Below, one piece after another: positions 1 through 10,045 of a stretch of 64,000 nt of DNA. The stretch is from Haemonchus contortus (taxonomy: Eukaryota; Nematoda; Chromadorea; Rhabditida; Trichostrongylidae). Numbering within the stretch: position 1 is the stretch's first letter; the number at the start of each line of letters is the position of its first letter. The notes under the pieces were generated by a model. That model worked only from the letters and a program-made list of their open reading frames with translations. It made no database searches and was not told the origin of the DNA. The translations under genes were made by a program, and so were the position numbers. Where the stretch lies: positions 6,769,005 to 6,833,004 of the forward strand of contig LS997565.1 in the NCBI GenBank assembly GCA_000469685.2, written 5' to 3'.

Positions 1-3000
1 AATTTGGAGATATTGATTTATGAACCCATCGGTCTCTAACAGAGTAAAATCTAGACGAAAAACAGGCTCAAAGCAATAACGCTTGAAAGCTGCTCAATTG
101 AGCCCATTCCAAGACAATTAGGTGATTCGAAGAGTCGGAAAAGAAAGGATTCAGCAGAGTGGAAAGGGAAGTTCAGAATGAGAACACATTTTCCCTCATA
201 AAATGTCAAAGTCCATGGTGTACAAGAGCGCTTCACATTCTCGAGTTCGATTAGACATTTGAAATTTTCAAGGCTGAAGAGCGATAGATAAGATTAAGAA
301 CCTGATTGCGGAAGAATGAAAATATCGGAGATAAAAATATTTTACGAGAAAGGGACTACACATTTTTATTACACTCTTTACACACGATTACATATTCATT
401 GATCATAAGCCGCACTGCACCACTGACTCATTTCTCCATATATAAGAAAACAGAAGCCCTATGATTAAGTTTAAATCGTGTAGACAGGAAAACTATGGAT
501 CGTGTCGTAAAGAAAAAGTTTGTAATATATGAGCAAAAACCATGTTTAATCAGTCTCTAACTGATCTGTGAGAGGTCTTCCTCGTGGAGACCGTTATCGC
601 GAAGATTCTATTTGTTTACTTTGTGAGGTGGCATCTGCAAAGGGGACGGCGGGGTAGGAGAGTGTAAAAAGTGTGTAATCCCACTTTAATTTCGTTGAAT
701 ATTCGTTCTTTCAGAACATAGGCCTCTGTGATTCTCAACCTAGAAGTAGATACTTCTCGAGGACTTTATCCTTCTTCCCTTTTCCTACTCCTAGGGCTTT
801 TTTTTAAAACTTAGTGAACTTGACAATGAAAATGAGAACTCGCAAAGAAGTTCAAGGAAATCGTAGAGAAAGAGACATTTTCTGCCTCGCCGATCTTGAC
901 AACGGAGAGTTGCACAGTTGAAGTCTGTTGGGTGAGAAATGCGAGCAATGCAGTGTACGAGAAAAAAAAGAGAGATCTCCTCGGCAAAGATCGATCAACT
1001 GAGATAGCTTGAGCGTATTAAACAATACGATTAGCGAGCATGTTGATTCCCATGTGTCAATATCGCAAAAGTGCAATTTGAGCGAAGACGATCGATTTCT
1101 ACCGTTATCAACGCTAAACGATAACGTCAAAAGGGTCATATATATCGCCTGTTAACTAGACCACATATGAAAAAAGATGGGAGCAAAGTTTACTGATCAT
1201 TTTGGTCAATTGGCCCCATTGTCATCTGGTAGGATAAAAGCGCAGCGCTGACTTGAAAATCGGCTGTCACCGCAAGGCCACATACGTAATCAAAGCGCTA
1301 TGATTCTGACTGAAAGTCGAATGCAAGACGCATCCCAAAAACGAAGATCAATCTACATCAAGAGACCATATGCTATATCGCTCTCAAAGCATGTGGGCCA
1401 TCAAAGTTGTTATTCACGATCCAGCATAACCGTAGCATTCAATTCTGTGGGTACAATACTATGATTGTAAGTGAAAATGGAACAGGTTGTGTTAGCATAA
1501 ACGTGTGGTATGCAAAAAACCAGCAGAAGCATCGCAAAACAACGACAAACTGGCTTCGACTCTGCAAATGATTTTAGAAGATGCCTTGAGTTTCAAGAGC
1601 AGTGTTGCTTGCGATCCAGTAGAGAAACGCAGTGATAACCTACCGTAAGAGAAAGCAGACGTACAAAACACTGTTTAAGCTACCACAAGAAATACGGGTC
1701 AATATAGCACACCTTTTGGTGAGGTTTCATAAATTCCCGTCCACAAATTCGCTCACATCCAAGGGTTACCATAAAAGTCCTTAGTACATTTGTAGTACAG
1801 CGATATTAAGATATTAACAGACATTTTGAATCACTTTGTCGCATAGGAAGAACGGGAACGCGAAAATACGCAATCATACAAAACTTATTACACGAGTAGA
1901 ACAGATTTGATTATGGTTGCTTCTCAGTTATGAGGTCAAGTCACGGGTGGCTCATTCACATGAAAGTTCCGAGCCACTCAATGACCTGAATTCATAGGCC
2001 GAGAAGTAAACATTGGAGAACATTCCAGTTAGCACGTAATGTTGCTATTCTCCTTGGAATTCAAAGACCTTCAAAAACTAGTTTCCGTGCGAGCGAGCGT
2101 GGCAATAATCCCTTGAAAAAAGTGGGTTGAACGGGTGCGAGGCAGTAAATTGCTGAACCGACCGTCAAGAAAGTACTAAGCTACAGGAAGAGCATTACAG
2201 AAACAGGTGTAACAACTTGTTGGTGGAGAAGTAGTACAAACGTGCCAACACAAACTTGCACTTTTAACTGGCCTAGTTGGCCGCGTTTATTACTTTTACA
2301 CAACAAACTGTGGTTACATTATTTATTGAAAAACCAAAAATCATTTCTTCTATAATGTTTTTACACTGTTTTGCCGTTTCTTCATTCAACAGTCCCTATG
2401 TAAACGAATACGGTGCTAGGTTTGGTGTTGTGGTTCATAACTGAAATCAAATTATGACTTTGATACTAGAAAGAGCACGATTTTCTGCTGATTTTGTTTA
2501 CTGCTCCACTCGATCATATGACTTCCCAATACTTTTCCCTTGGCAGGGAAGTAAACATCGTTTAAGAGTGATATGTTACCCATGAAACCATTAACTTTCT
2601 ATAATTGAAATTTCCTAAATTAATCGGAGAAAACGCCATGTAACCGAGTGGCGATGTAAATTTTCAGAGAGCAAATCTACAAAGTATGCAAAATTTAACA
2701 TTTAACATTGTTATGATAGCAATCGCAACTAGTTTTCCAGAAAATTTTATAGTGAAGAGTTGCAAAGATACTTTCCTAATAAGAGTAGGATTGAAATAAC
2801 GATGAAATAACCAACTGTTGTCACGAATAATTTGCATCAAATAATCGAACAATCATAAGAAAGACACCAGTTTCCAGCAATAAGGAATGAGCTGGAATCT
2901 CATGAACGACGGGAATATTATGTTAATTGGTAGGCTTGCATCGGTCAATATCATCTACTCTACATTAGAAGCATTTTTTGCTATCACTTGACCAAGTTAT

Positions 3001-3150
3001 GAGCAAAATAGCGAGTATTTCTAGCCAGCCAAACTCTGTAATAATAAGAAAACACAAAAATACTTACGTAGTAGAAATACTGTAAGATCAAACATCCGAA
3101 GAGAATTTACAAGCTTTCAGAGGCCGGGTTGCACTTACTTAAATACAGCG
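1..3150. other. Gene-free AT-rich flank
   Basis: I see no supportable gene here. The open frames are short, on both strands, and lack splice signals or recognisable motifs. The one structured item is a diverged copy of the dispersed SINE body near 1205-1360, listed separately. Confidence 0.5.
1205..1360 (+). repeat. Diverged SINE body fragment
   Basis: This segment matches the body of the SINE family described at 18935-19225: a GGATAAAAGC block, a CTGACTTG..ATCGGCTG block, a GGCCACATACG block, then GATTCTGA..GAAAGTCGAATGC and GACGCATCCC in the same order and spacing. The tRNA-like head is not recognisable, so it is either truncated or too diverged. Confidence 0.6.
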
Positions 3151-3151
3151 G

Positions 3152-3355
3152 ATGTGGTTGGATTTCTTGACTTGCAAGAAAATCGAGCTAAAAGATTGGT
3201 ATGAGAATGAAAGGCAAAAAGAACTCCGCGGGACGGTCGTGCTGAGGAGCATGGCTTCAAAGATCGAGAAAAGTCAACAAGATCAAGAAGTATTGCAGAG
3301 GCAATGGCAACGCATCAGCGACAGCGAACAATTCACACTGGTCCTACAATGAATT
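3152..3355 (+). other. Small ORF with charged, coiled-coil-like peptide
   Basis: A 66-codon frame beginning MWLDFLTCKK and ending FTLVLQ. Its second half is rich in Glu, Gln, Lys and Arg (for example KIEKSQQDQEVLQRQWQR), as in a short coiled coil. I recognise no family, see no flanking exons and cannot tell it from chance. It could be a terminal exon or a decayed fragment. Confidence 0.15.
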
Positions 3356-3416
3356 TTTCTCCTTAATACATCAGAAAACCTAATTTTTGGAAACCCGACA
3401 TATGGTTCAAAGAGGT

Positions 3417-3456
3417 TCTAACTCGATGTTAGAGGGGTCTCTAACATCGAGTTAGA
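3417..3456. repeat. Perfect 18-bp inverted repeat, 4-nt loop
   Basis: The left arm TCTAACTCGATGTTAGAG (3417-3434) and right arm CTCTAACATCGAGTTAGA (3439-3456) are exact reverse complements separated by GGGT. The sequence would form a cruciform, or an 18-bp RNA stem if transcribed. No T-run follows and no gene is next to it. It may be the core of a palindromic mobile element. Confidence 0.85.
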
Positions 3457-3589
3457 CTGCTGGGCCGAAACTTATAATTCTGTCTAGCTATGGATGTAGA
3501 ATAGTATCAGAAAAACATGGATGATAGGTAGTTGTCTAAAAGCCGTCAAAGCTAACATTCATGCTTTTCGCTTTATTGCTATGACCAGT

Positions 3590-3653
3590 CGGGCCGCCCG
3601 GCTAACGCCAGGCTTCCCTCCTTCTTATGGGTTCGCCCGGCTACGCCGGGCGC
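3590..3653. repeat. GC-rich palindromic repeat, two copies
   Basis: CGCCCGGCTACGCCGGGCG at 3634-3652 is a perfect hairpin with 8-bp arms and a TAC loop. A degenerate copy (GCCGCCCGGCTAACGCCAGGC) begins near 3592. The GC content is far above the AT-rich surroundings, which suggests an inserted dispersed palindrome. No coding function is supported. Confidence 0.65.
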
Positions 3654-4319
3654 TCCTTTTCCCTGTGCGAAATTTATGCGTAAATAACACTTCGGGTTCA
3701 CCTTTTGCTTTGAAAGCTCTACACCATCAGTATTAGCTCCGAATTGGGAGCGATTCTTTCTGTAAGCCAATCTCGATGTGTCCGAAAGAACATGGTTTAA
3801 TATCGCAAAGGCGATTATTGCCCGAAAAATATCGAATTATGAAATTCCCCCTTTTTAATATGTTATTTCGCTTTTTCGCTGAGCGAGAGTAGAGACTATC
3901 TATCGCATTCAAAGATGTACCTCCTTTTCTCTACGGATACATCATTAAATGTGAATCCAACATTATTACCGGTCGGATAAATTTTGCCAAGAATGATATC
4001 AAAGCAAAAGAAACCGTGATCTTTTACTTAATCGCAAACTCTGCTGGGTAGCGGTCGTAATCTAATAGCAAGAAGTGAACCAAATCCTTCTCCTTATAAT
4101 CACACCACTTAACCTTCTTGTCGAATGAAACATATCAAAAAGTCAAAGCTAGACTGTAAATAACAAAGGCGCTAGGAGGTGATTGGTGGGTGGATCTTCT
4201 TCTCTAAGGCTTCTTCTATTGTCGCTGTTCCCATCGTGCACCCTTCTATTGACTGCTCTCCAAGTTCACGGGATCAGGATTTCTACTCATTTATTCCGTG
4301 AAATCCTGTTCTTTGGGGG

Positions 4320-4832
4320 CGTAGTCCGGACCTACTACTCACCATAAGTGTTCCCATACTGCCTCCCACCAAGTTCGAACGCCCTAGAGGCAAACTGAAA
4401 GTTTTGGCGCAAACTTCGCCTTCTATAAGCGGGGTCCGGTCCTCCCATCTACGATAAGTGTTCCCGTCCCGTCGCCTGTGCTCCTACCAAATTTAAACGC
4501 TCTAGGTCCACGGGGACATGAGTTATGAATTTGCGGCCCAAAGTTTCTAACGCGCACGCCGCGCTCCCTGTGAACGGAGTCCGGTCCTGCCACTTACCGT
4601 AGGTGTTCCCATCCTGTCCTCCTTACTCCTAGCAAATTTGAACGCTCTAGGTCCACGGGGACATGAGTTATGAATTTGCGGCCCAAAGTTTCTAACGCGC
4701 ACGCCGTGCTCCTTGTGAACGGAGTCCGGTCCTGCCACTTACCGTAGGTGTTCCCATCCTGTCTCCCTTACTCCTACCAAATTTGAACGCTCTAGGTCCA
4801 CGGAGGCAGGAGTTATGAATTTCCGGTCAAAC
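4320..4832. repeat. Tandem repeat, about 145-bp unit, four copies
   Basis: Four units in head-to-tail order begin with the GTCCGGTCCT motif or a variant near 4321, 4432, 4576 and 4721. The last three are spaced about 144-145 bp. Shared blocks include TAGGTGTTCCCATCCTGTC, AAATTTGAACGCTCTAGG, TCCACGGGGACATGAG and TTATGAATTTGCGG. The first unit is shorter and more diverged. The middle two are nearly identical, implying recent amplification. The last unit runs straight into a CA microsatellite. Open frames across it are by-products of the repeat. Confidence 0.85.
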
Positions 4833-4887
4833 ACACACACCGACACACACACACACACAAACACACCGACGCACCAACAGACACACT
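4829..4887. repeat. CA/CACACCGA microsatellite
   Basis: An imperfect ACACAC tract with CCGAC interruptions lies directly after the last 145-bp repeat unit. Confidence 0.85.
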
Positions 4888-4889
4888 TA

Positions 4890-6170
4890 GCGAATTATAT
4901 AAAGTAGGATACCTTAACTTGCGACAAGCAATAAACATTGAAGCTTCGATAGTCTATATAAAATATCATGGAACTAAGATGACTGTATTATCGAAATTTG
5001 ATCAGAGATACTGCCCAGGCGACCAATAAGCTTGCAAAAACAAAGCTATCCAAATGGTATTGCTCGGAAGACTTCTCCAGTTCACACATCAACAGTAGAA
5101 AGAACGTTTAAGAACTTTATATTCTCGCCGGCATAGTATAGCGTCCCCATAATGCCACGCATTTTGGATAAAGTTGAGTACTTAGAAATCTCATACTGTG
5201 GAAGGTCAAATGGAAGAATTCCTTTCTGAGTAAATGACACTGTGGCTGTCGTGCAGTGCACTTGACAAACGAAGAAGAGTTCAGTTTAGCAAGTTGAATA
5301 CTCGCCAATCTCACGAAGAGAAGGCACAAATGGGAGTACTAGTACTGCTGTTCAAGCAATAATACGTTAATTCAATGAATAGAGTGCGATTAAATCGAGA
5401 CTCCAGTTTACAAGTATTATCACATAATGGAAGGAGGCAAAAGGCAAAATCATACTACTCACAAGACGTAAACAACACAAATGGGACTGCCAATCATGAT
5501 AAGGATTCAAAGTTCGCCGTAAAACACGGTGTACTTTTGAAAATAGAGCCCACAAATTTTACTTTACCGCTGCCCCTCTAATGCCTTACATATCGGTGAA
5601 GCGGAATATTCAGAAATCTCATAACGTGGAGGACCAGATGGAAGGATTCAGTAGCAGCAAATAAATGACATTATGGCTTAAGCAAGCCCTGTTTTGATTG
5701 GAAGCTATTACGAAACGTTGATTTCCCAGTTACCGCTCAGTGATTACCAATGATGGAACCAAATCCCACAATGTAGTAGACTACTGCAGAAAAGAATACA
5801 GGACGACACAAACATTTTTGAAAAGTTGAGCTGCTGAATTTCCAATGTTAGGCGGCATATACGCCGTGAAGTCTGTACCCTACAGCAAACTACACTCAAT
5901 CTTACGGCTCTAAAGCTTTTCCACAGTGCTTCACGTTAAATGTTAGTAATGTATTGCAATATGTAAGCGATAGAATAGTTACGTTTTGAATGGAGAATGT
6001 AGCCAGCTACTCGTTCCTTTTTGCATATACATTTTTTTCCAGAATGTTGTCGGAATCGTGAGCTAGTTTTTTTTTAAATTTTTCGTCATATTTGTGCTTA
6101 ATTTGTGGAAAAAGAGCAGGACCTGGGCTCTTCACACGTAAGTTTCCAGCTCAAAAAATTGTGTATTGAA
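4890..6170. other. Intergenic, with a diverged direct duplication
   Basis: No gene is supported. A segment at about 5150-5265 is repeated in diverged form at about 5579-5690: both contain TAATGCC, AGAAATCTCATA, GTGGA, ATGGAA and AAATGACA..TGGCT in the same order. The rest shows nothing I can interpret. Confidence 0.5.
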
Positions 6171-6436
6171 GCCTCTTTTTGTGTCATATGGTATCCCCAC
6201 AGCTCTGTTTCCCATTTCATTTCATTAATTTTTTTCTAATGTGCCAGTTGCCTCTTGGTCATATCGTCTTGAGTTACGCAGCTCTATACATTCATGTGAG
6301 TATCATTCGCAGAATAAGGTTTTACGAATTTATTCGCTCTTATATGGACCTGGCAACTTGCTCTAGAACCAATGGGACCAATTTTCGCTTGAGTTCCAGG
6401 TGTCATCTGGTTCATGATCACAGTACACAGGACATT

Positions 6437-7955
6437 ATGACTGACCAATTAGTCAAGTATATGGAAAAATTGGATGACCTGCCGCCATTCATATGTAAAA
6501 GCGCAGCAGAAATGCGGGAATTGGATGAAAAGGTGATATTTTCTTCAAGCCAAATGCCTGATTCCACCGTGCAACCTCTCTTTTCTTCAGGTTGAGAAGC
6601 TTGTACGTGAGATAGAACTCCGAGTCGTTGCTCAAGTCAAAAATCTGAAAAAGTTTACGAAAGAGCAAAGGATAAAATACTATAAAGAGACACAGGTACA
6701 ATCTTTATCGTGCTTTTCAATGTGCAGAAGTATATGGTTTTCCATTGGATTCATTTAGGCTATGTACAAAGAAGTAGACAAGCTTGGTGAACGAAAAGTC
6801 AAGCTCGCTCAAAAAATGTACGATGCAGTCGATACGCATATCAAAGAAATGGACCAACAGATTACAGATTTTCACGAGGTGCAGCGGAAGAAATACAAAG
6901 CTGAGCATGGAGTGAATCCGGGTAAGGCCTTGTTATCTTCAGATTTGTAGACGATTGGTTTGAACTTCTTTTACCACCATAGAATTAAACAAAAAGTCAC
7001 AGCATATGACAGATAATTTGAGCTATTAACTAACCTCAGGAACATCGAATTCAACGGATTCTCAAAGAAGGAGATCTAACATGTCTTCAGTAAGAGTTGA
7101 CAAAAGGAAAAAACCGACGGATGCGAAAGCTACAGAAAACGGTGAGTTTTAAGGAAGATTCGAAACATAGGAAACAGATGAAATGGACGAGGGGATGGCC
7201 TACTACTACCTTAATCGATCCGCCCACCTCGACAATTTAGATCACGGTTAATTTGTGACCGCGAACTGTGATCTCCTCATCATTGTTTGTTTCTTTGCTC
7301 AGTACCTCGAAAAAGCTCATTTCTAGGACCATTTGTAGATCACTTCAAGCAGGCGCCTCTGACTTCCGTGGATATGCCGGTTGATCCAAATGAACCGACG
7401 TACTGCATCTGCCATCAGGTCCGTTTTGGTCATTCTTCCATTTCTTTTCTTAACATTTATCAGTGCTCAGTCATTATGTTAGTCGTCTTTGCATTTCATA
7501 TAAGGTACGGTCTTTGGGTTCATATTCAAACTATATAAATCCTAAATTTTTCGCATCCTTTTTACTTCTCGAAAATACTGTCAGGTTTAGTGTGACTTCG
7601 ATTTGTAACTTTTTCCTCTCTTTTTCACCTTGCTGTTAGTTCAACTTCAACATATTTTCTTACTTTAGGTGTCATTTGGGCAAATGGTGGCTTGCGATGG
7701 TCCAGATTGCAAAAATGAGTGGTTTCACTTCCAATGCGTTGGTTTGACTTCATCTCCTGTTGGTAAGTTGAGATTTCCTCTCCCTATGAAGGTTCAGGCT
7801 CTTCACTTCCCTTGGTTTTTCTTTTTGTTGATAACTTTGCACTCATTTAAATGAATTGTTGAGATCCATTGTGATCAATTTCTCAACATCTTTTTCTAGG
7901 GAAGTGGTACTGTGACCAATGTAAAGAGGCTAGAAAAAAGAAGATCAAACAATGA
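6437..7955 (+). CDS. ing-3: ING-family PHD-finger protein (ING3-like), 7 exons
   Basis: Exons: 6437-6532, 6591-6695, 6759-6921, 7040-7141, 7303-7418, 7669-7762, 7900-7955; all junctions are GT-AG and phases agree, giving 243 residues. Residues 1-115 form the ING N-terminal helical domain ([33 protein letters not shown]), closest to ING3. A basic linker follows. The C-terminal PHD finger runs from EPTYCIC to WYCDQC with all C4-H-C3 zinc ligands. The Tyr before the first Cys and the Trp of EWFH match the trimethyl-lysine cage of ING fingers. It ends in a basic tail (ARKKKIKQ) like the phosphoinositide-binding tail of ING proteins. By family, it reads H3K4me3 as a subunit of a NuA4/Tip60-type acetyltransferase complex in the nucleus. 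An AG acceptor 7 bp before the ATG could be the trans-splice site. It is shorter than human ING3 because the linker is compact. Confidence 0.9.
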
Positions 7956-8040
7956 GATTCTGCAAAGCCTGTCAGTTGCACCACAGGGAAAAAACTTTAT
8001 TTTTTACACAGTATATTTTTTCAAAGGCTTTTGAGTCTTA

Positions 8041-8046
8041 AATAAA
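8041..8046 (+). promoter_or_regulatory. Poly(A) signal of the ING gene
   Basis: AATAAA lies 86 bp after the ING stop, followed by TAGGTTTATTGTGTC, which resembles a GU-rich downstream element. Confidence 0.65.
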
Positions 8047-8049
8047 TAG

Positions 8050-8750
8050 GTTTATTGTGTCACACGAGAATCACTTCACTTTTTGTCCGACTATTTTTGG
8101 TCTACTGTCAGTTTATCTCTTGATCACGTTGTCGGTACTTTACTGATTGCTGTCTAAAGCATGTATTCAGTTGTACATTTATTTAGAGCATGCTATTCTG
8201 TATCACCAACGAGGAAAAAGAAAACCTCGACTCACTGACAGAGTTTGAAGTTCACTGACAGAGTTTGAAGTCGAGAATCTATCATTAAGCTGACAGATGA
8301 GGGTCTTCTTTTCTCTTCCTGTTGTATCAGTGATGTGATGGATTGACCCTGGAAGTCTTTGTTTCCGAATACATATAACATGTATTTTACAAAATAGGTC
8401 TTGTGCATGTGATGCACGGAAATAAGCATAAAATTTGGCAGAAGTGGAGTGTGTTATTGAGAAAATGAACTGGATACATTCAGTTCTTATTTCTAATATT
8501 CCTTGTCGAAGACATTTTAGCATTGTAAAGTTCGTGAATTTGGATTGTTCTCTTCTTTATAGCTATCCTTGACATTCACAGGGACCGGTTGATGCATTCA
8601 CTGCACTAAGTGTCGATCAGCTGATTTTATACCTCTTGAGGTGGGTTCCATAATCCCATACTCATTTCCTCCGACGAATCCTCACACGTCGGTTACAGTA
8701 TCGGGCCCTTCTGAAGCTTCCTTTCGGCCTACTTGAACCTACTCGTACAG
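8050..8750. other. Intergenic between ING and methyltransferase genes
   Basis: No gene is supported. An imperfect direct repeat (CTCACTGACAGAGTTTGAAGT, one base different) occurs at about 8231-8271. The 3' end, from about 8740, is probably the 5' leader of the methyltransferase gene. An acceptor-like CTCGTACAG precedes a short out-of-frame ATG near 8754 (seven codons, then TGA), a possible upstream ORF overlapping the true start. Confidence 0.45.
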
Positions 8751-8768
8751 GGTGGATGTGGTCGAGCG

Positions 8769-9937
8769 ATGACACATGACCTGAATACGTTCATCAGGAC
8801 GGTCGAAATAGACGACAATAGGACCCTATCAATTTTTCAGGTTGGTAACTAGTCGAAGTGATAGTTCACTTTTCTCTCGAACTAAGCCTTTTCTTTTAGG
8901 AGGTGGAAGCTGATGTAGGCGGTGTGGTGTGGGACAGTGCTCTCGTTGCTGCTTATTATTTTATCAAAAATTCAGAGAAGTACCGAAATAAAAAGGTTCG
9001 TTTACAATTATATTCAATTATTGTTTATCTGATCTTGTTTATGGTATTCTGAGAGAAAATCTCGTTATAATATCCTTCTTCATTGGGACACATAAAACAC
9101 AAACAATTCAACTGAATTAAAGTCGATATTTACCTTGACGGTATACCTACCCGTCGCAAAAGAGGACTAGACCAGGGAGCCGTAGCTGTGGCGGAGTATT
9201 ATAGTGTCTCTATGTTCTTTTCACTCGCTTGATTGACTTTACTATTGCCTCAAACTTCTGTTGGTATAGTAAGGATTCTACATATGTTACCGTTATCCGC
9301 ATTGCAGGTGGGAACTTTCTGTTATGTCACAGATTGTATGGCTTCTCTTTGAAGAAGGAGCTGGAAATGATACAAAACAAAGCAACCTTAAGTGTCAGAG
9401 TTCGGACAAGACCAATAAAATAAGGAAAACAACATGTTATCCCTGATTATTTAGGTGCTTGAGTTAGGAGCAGGTACAGGTATATGTGGCCTGGTTCTAG
9501 CTGCACTTGGAGCTGACGTTATACTCACCGATTTACCATCACGAGTAGCACTCCTGCAAAAGAACTACGAAATCAACAAATCTGCCTGCTGTGGCTCTGT
9601 GACGATCCAGCCGTTGGACTGGACGTGTCCTGGCCATGTACCAGACGTAGACGTATTGATTTTAATCGATTGTATCTATTATTTAGACAGTGTTGACCAT
9701 CTTATAAACACATTGAATTCCTTTGATGCAAAAGAAATTTTATGTATTTATGAAAAACGGGACATTGGTGAACCAGTTCTTGCTCAGATGGTCTTTCTAG
9801 AAAAAATTGTTCAATACTATGATATCGTATCTGTGCCTGATTCTGATCTTCACAATGAGTTTTCATGTTCTGATGAGATACCATTGATAAAGCTTATGAG
9901 GAAGTATCCTATATTCATTGTTGTGGTCTTCTACTAA
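8769..9937 (+). CDS. VCPKMT: METTL21-family protein lysine methyltransferase (VCPKMT-like), 3 exons
   Basis: Exons 8769-8840, 8900-8995 and 9455-9937, all phase 0, encode 216 residues, close to human VCPKMT. The seven-beta-strand S-adenosylmethionine (SAM) fold is clear: VGGVVWDSALVAAYY at 34-48, motif I VLELGAGTGICGL at 57-69, the acidic end of strand 2 (DVILTDLP), DWTCPGH, and the DCIYY motif matching the family D-x-x-Y signature. By family, it would trimethylate a lysine of a chaperone-type protein; VCP/p97 is the substrate of the human enzyme. The N-terminus (TFIRTVE) aligns with the human start region, supporting this ATG. The C-terminus after LMRK is short and hydrophobic and could be misjudged. 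It lies about 108 bp upstream of the aminopeptidase copy A, same strand, so the two are probably co-transcribed. Confidence 0.85.
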
Positions 9938-10045
9938 CCAAATGTTGGTTGAACAACAAATACTTCCTGATTCGTGTCAATTTCTTTTTCTTTTGCATTT
10001 TAAAAACCTTTCGGTATTCAAAATATCTTGTTTTTCATGTCTAGA
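9938..10045 (+). promoter_or_regulatory. Candidate operon intercistronic region
   Basis: Only about 108 bp separate the methyltransferase stop from the aminopeptidase start, with a pyrimidine-rich stretch and TTTTTCATGTCTAG ending one base before the ATG. Spacing near 100 bp with a 3' splice acceptor at the downstream start is the usual layout of nematode operons, where the second cistron receives SL2. No clear AATAAA is present. Trans-splicing is inferred, not seen. Confidence 0.55.

Noticed and set aside
4547..4738. 63-codon minus-strand ORF
   Set aside because: It is an open frame across the 145-bp tandem repeat.
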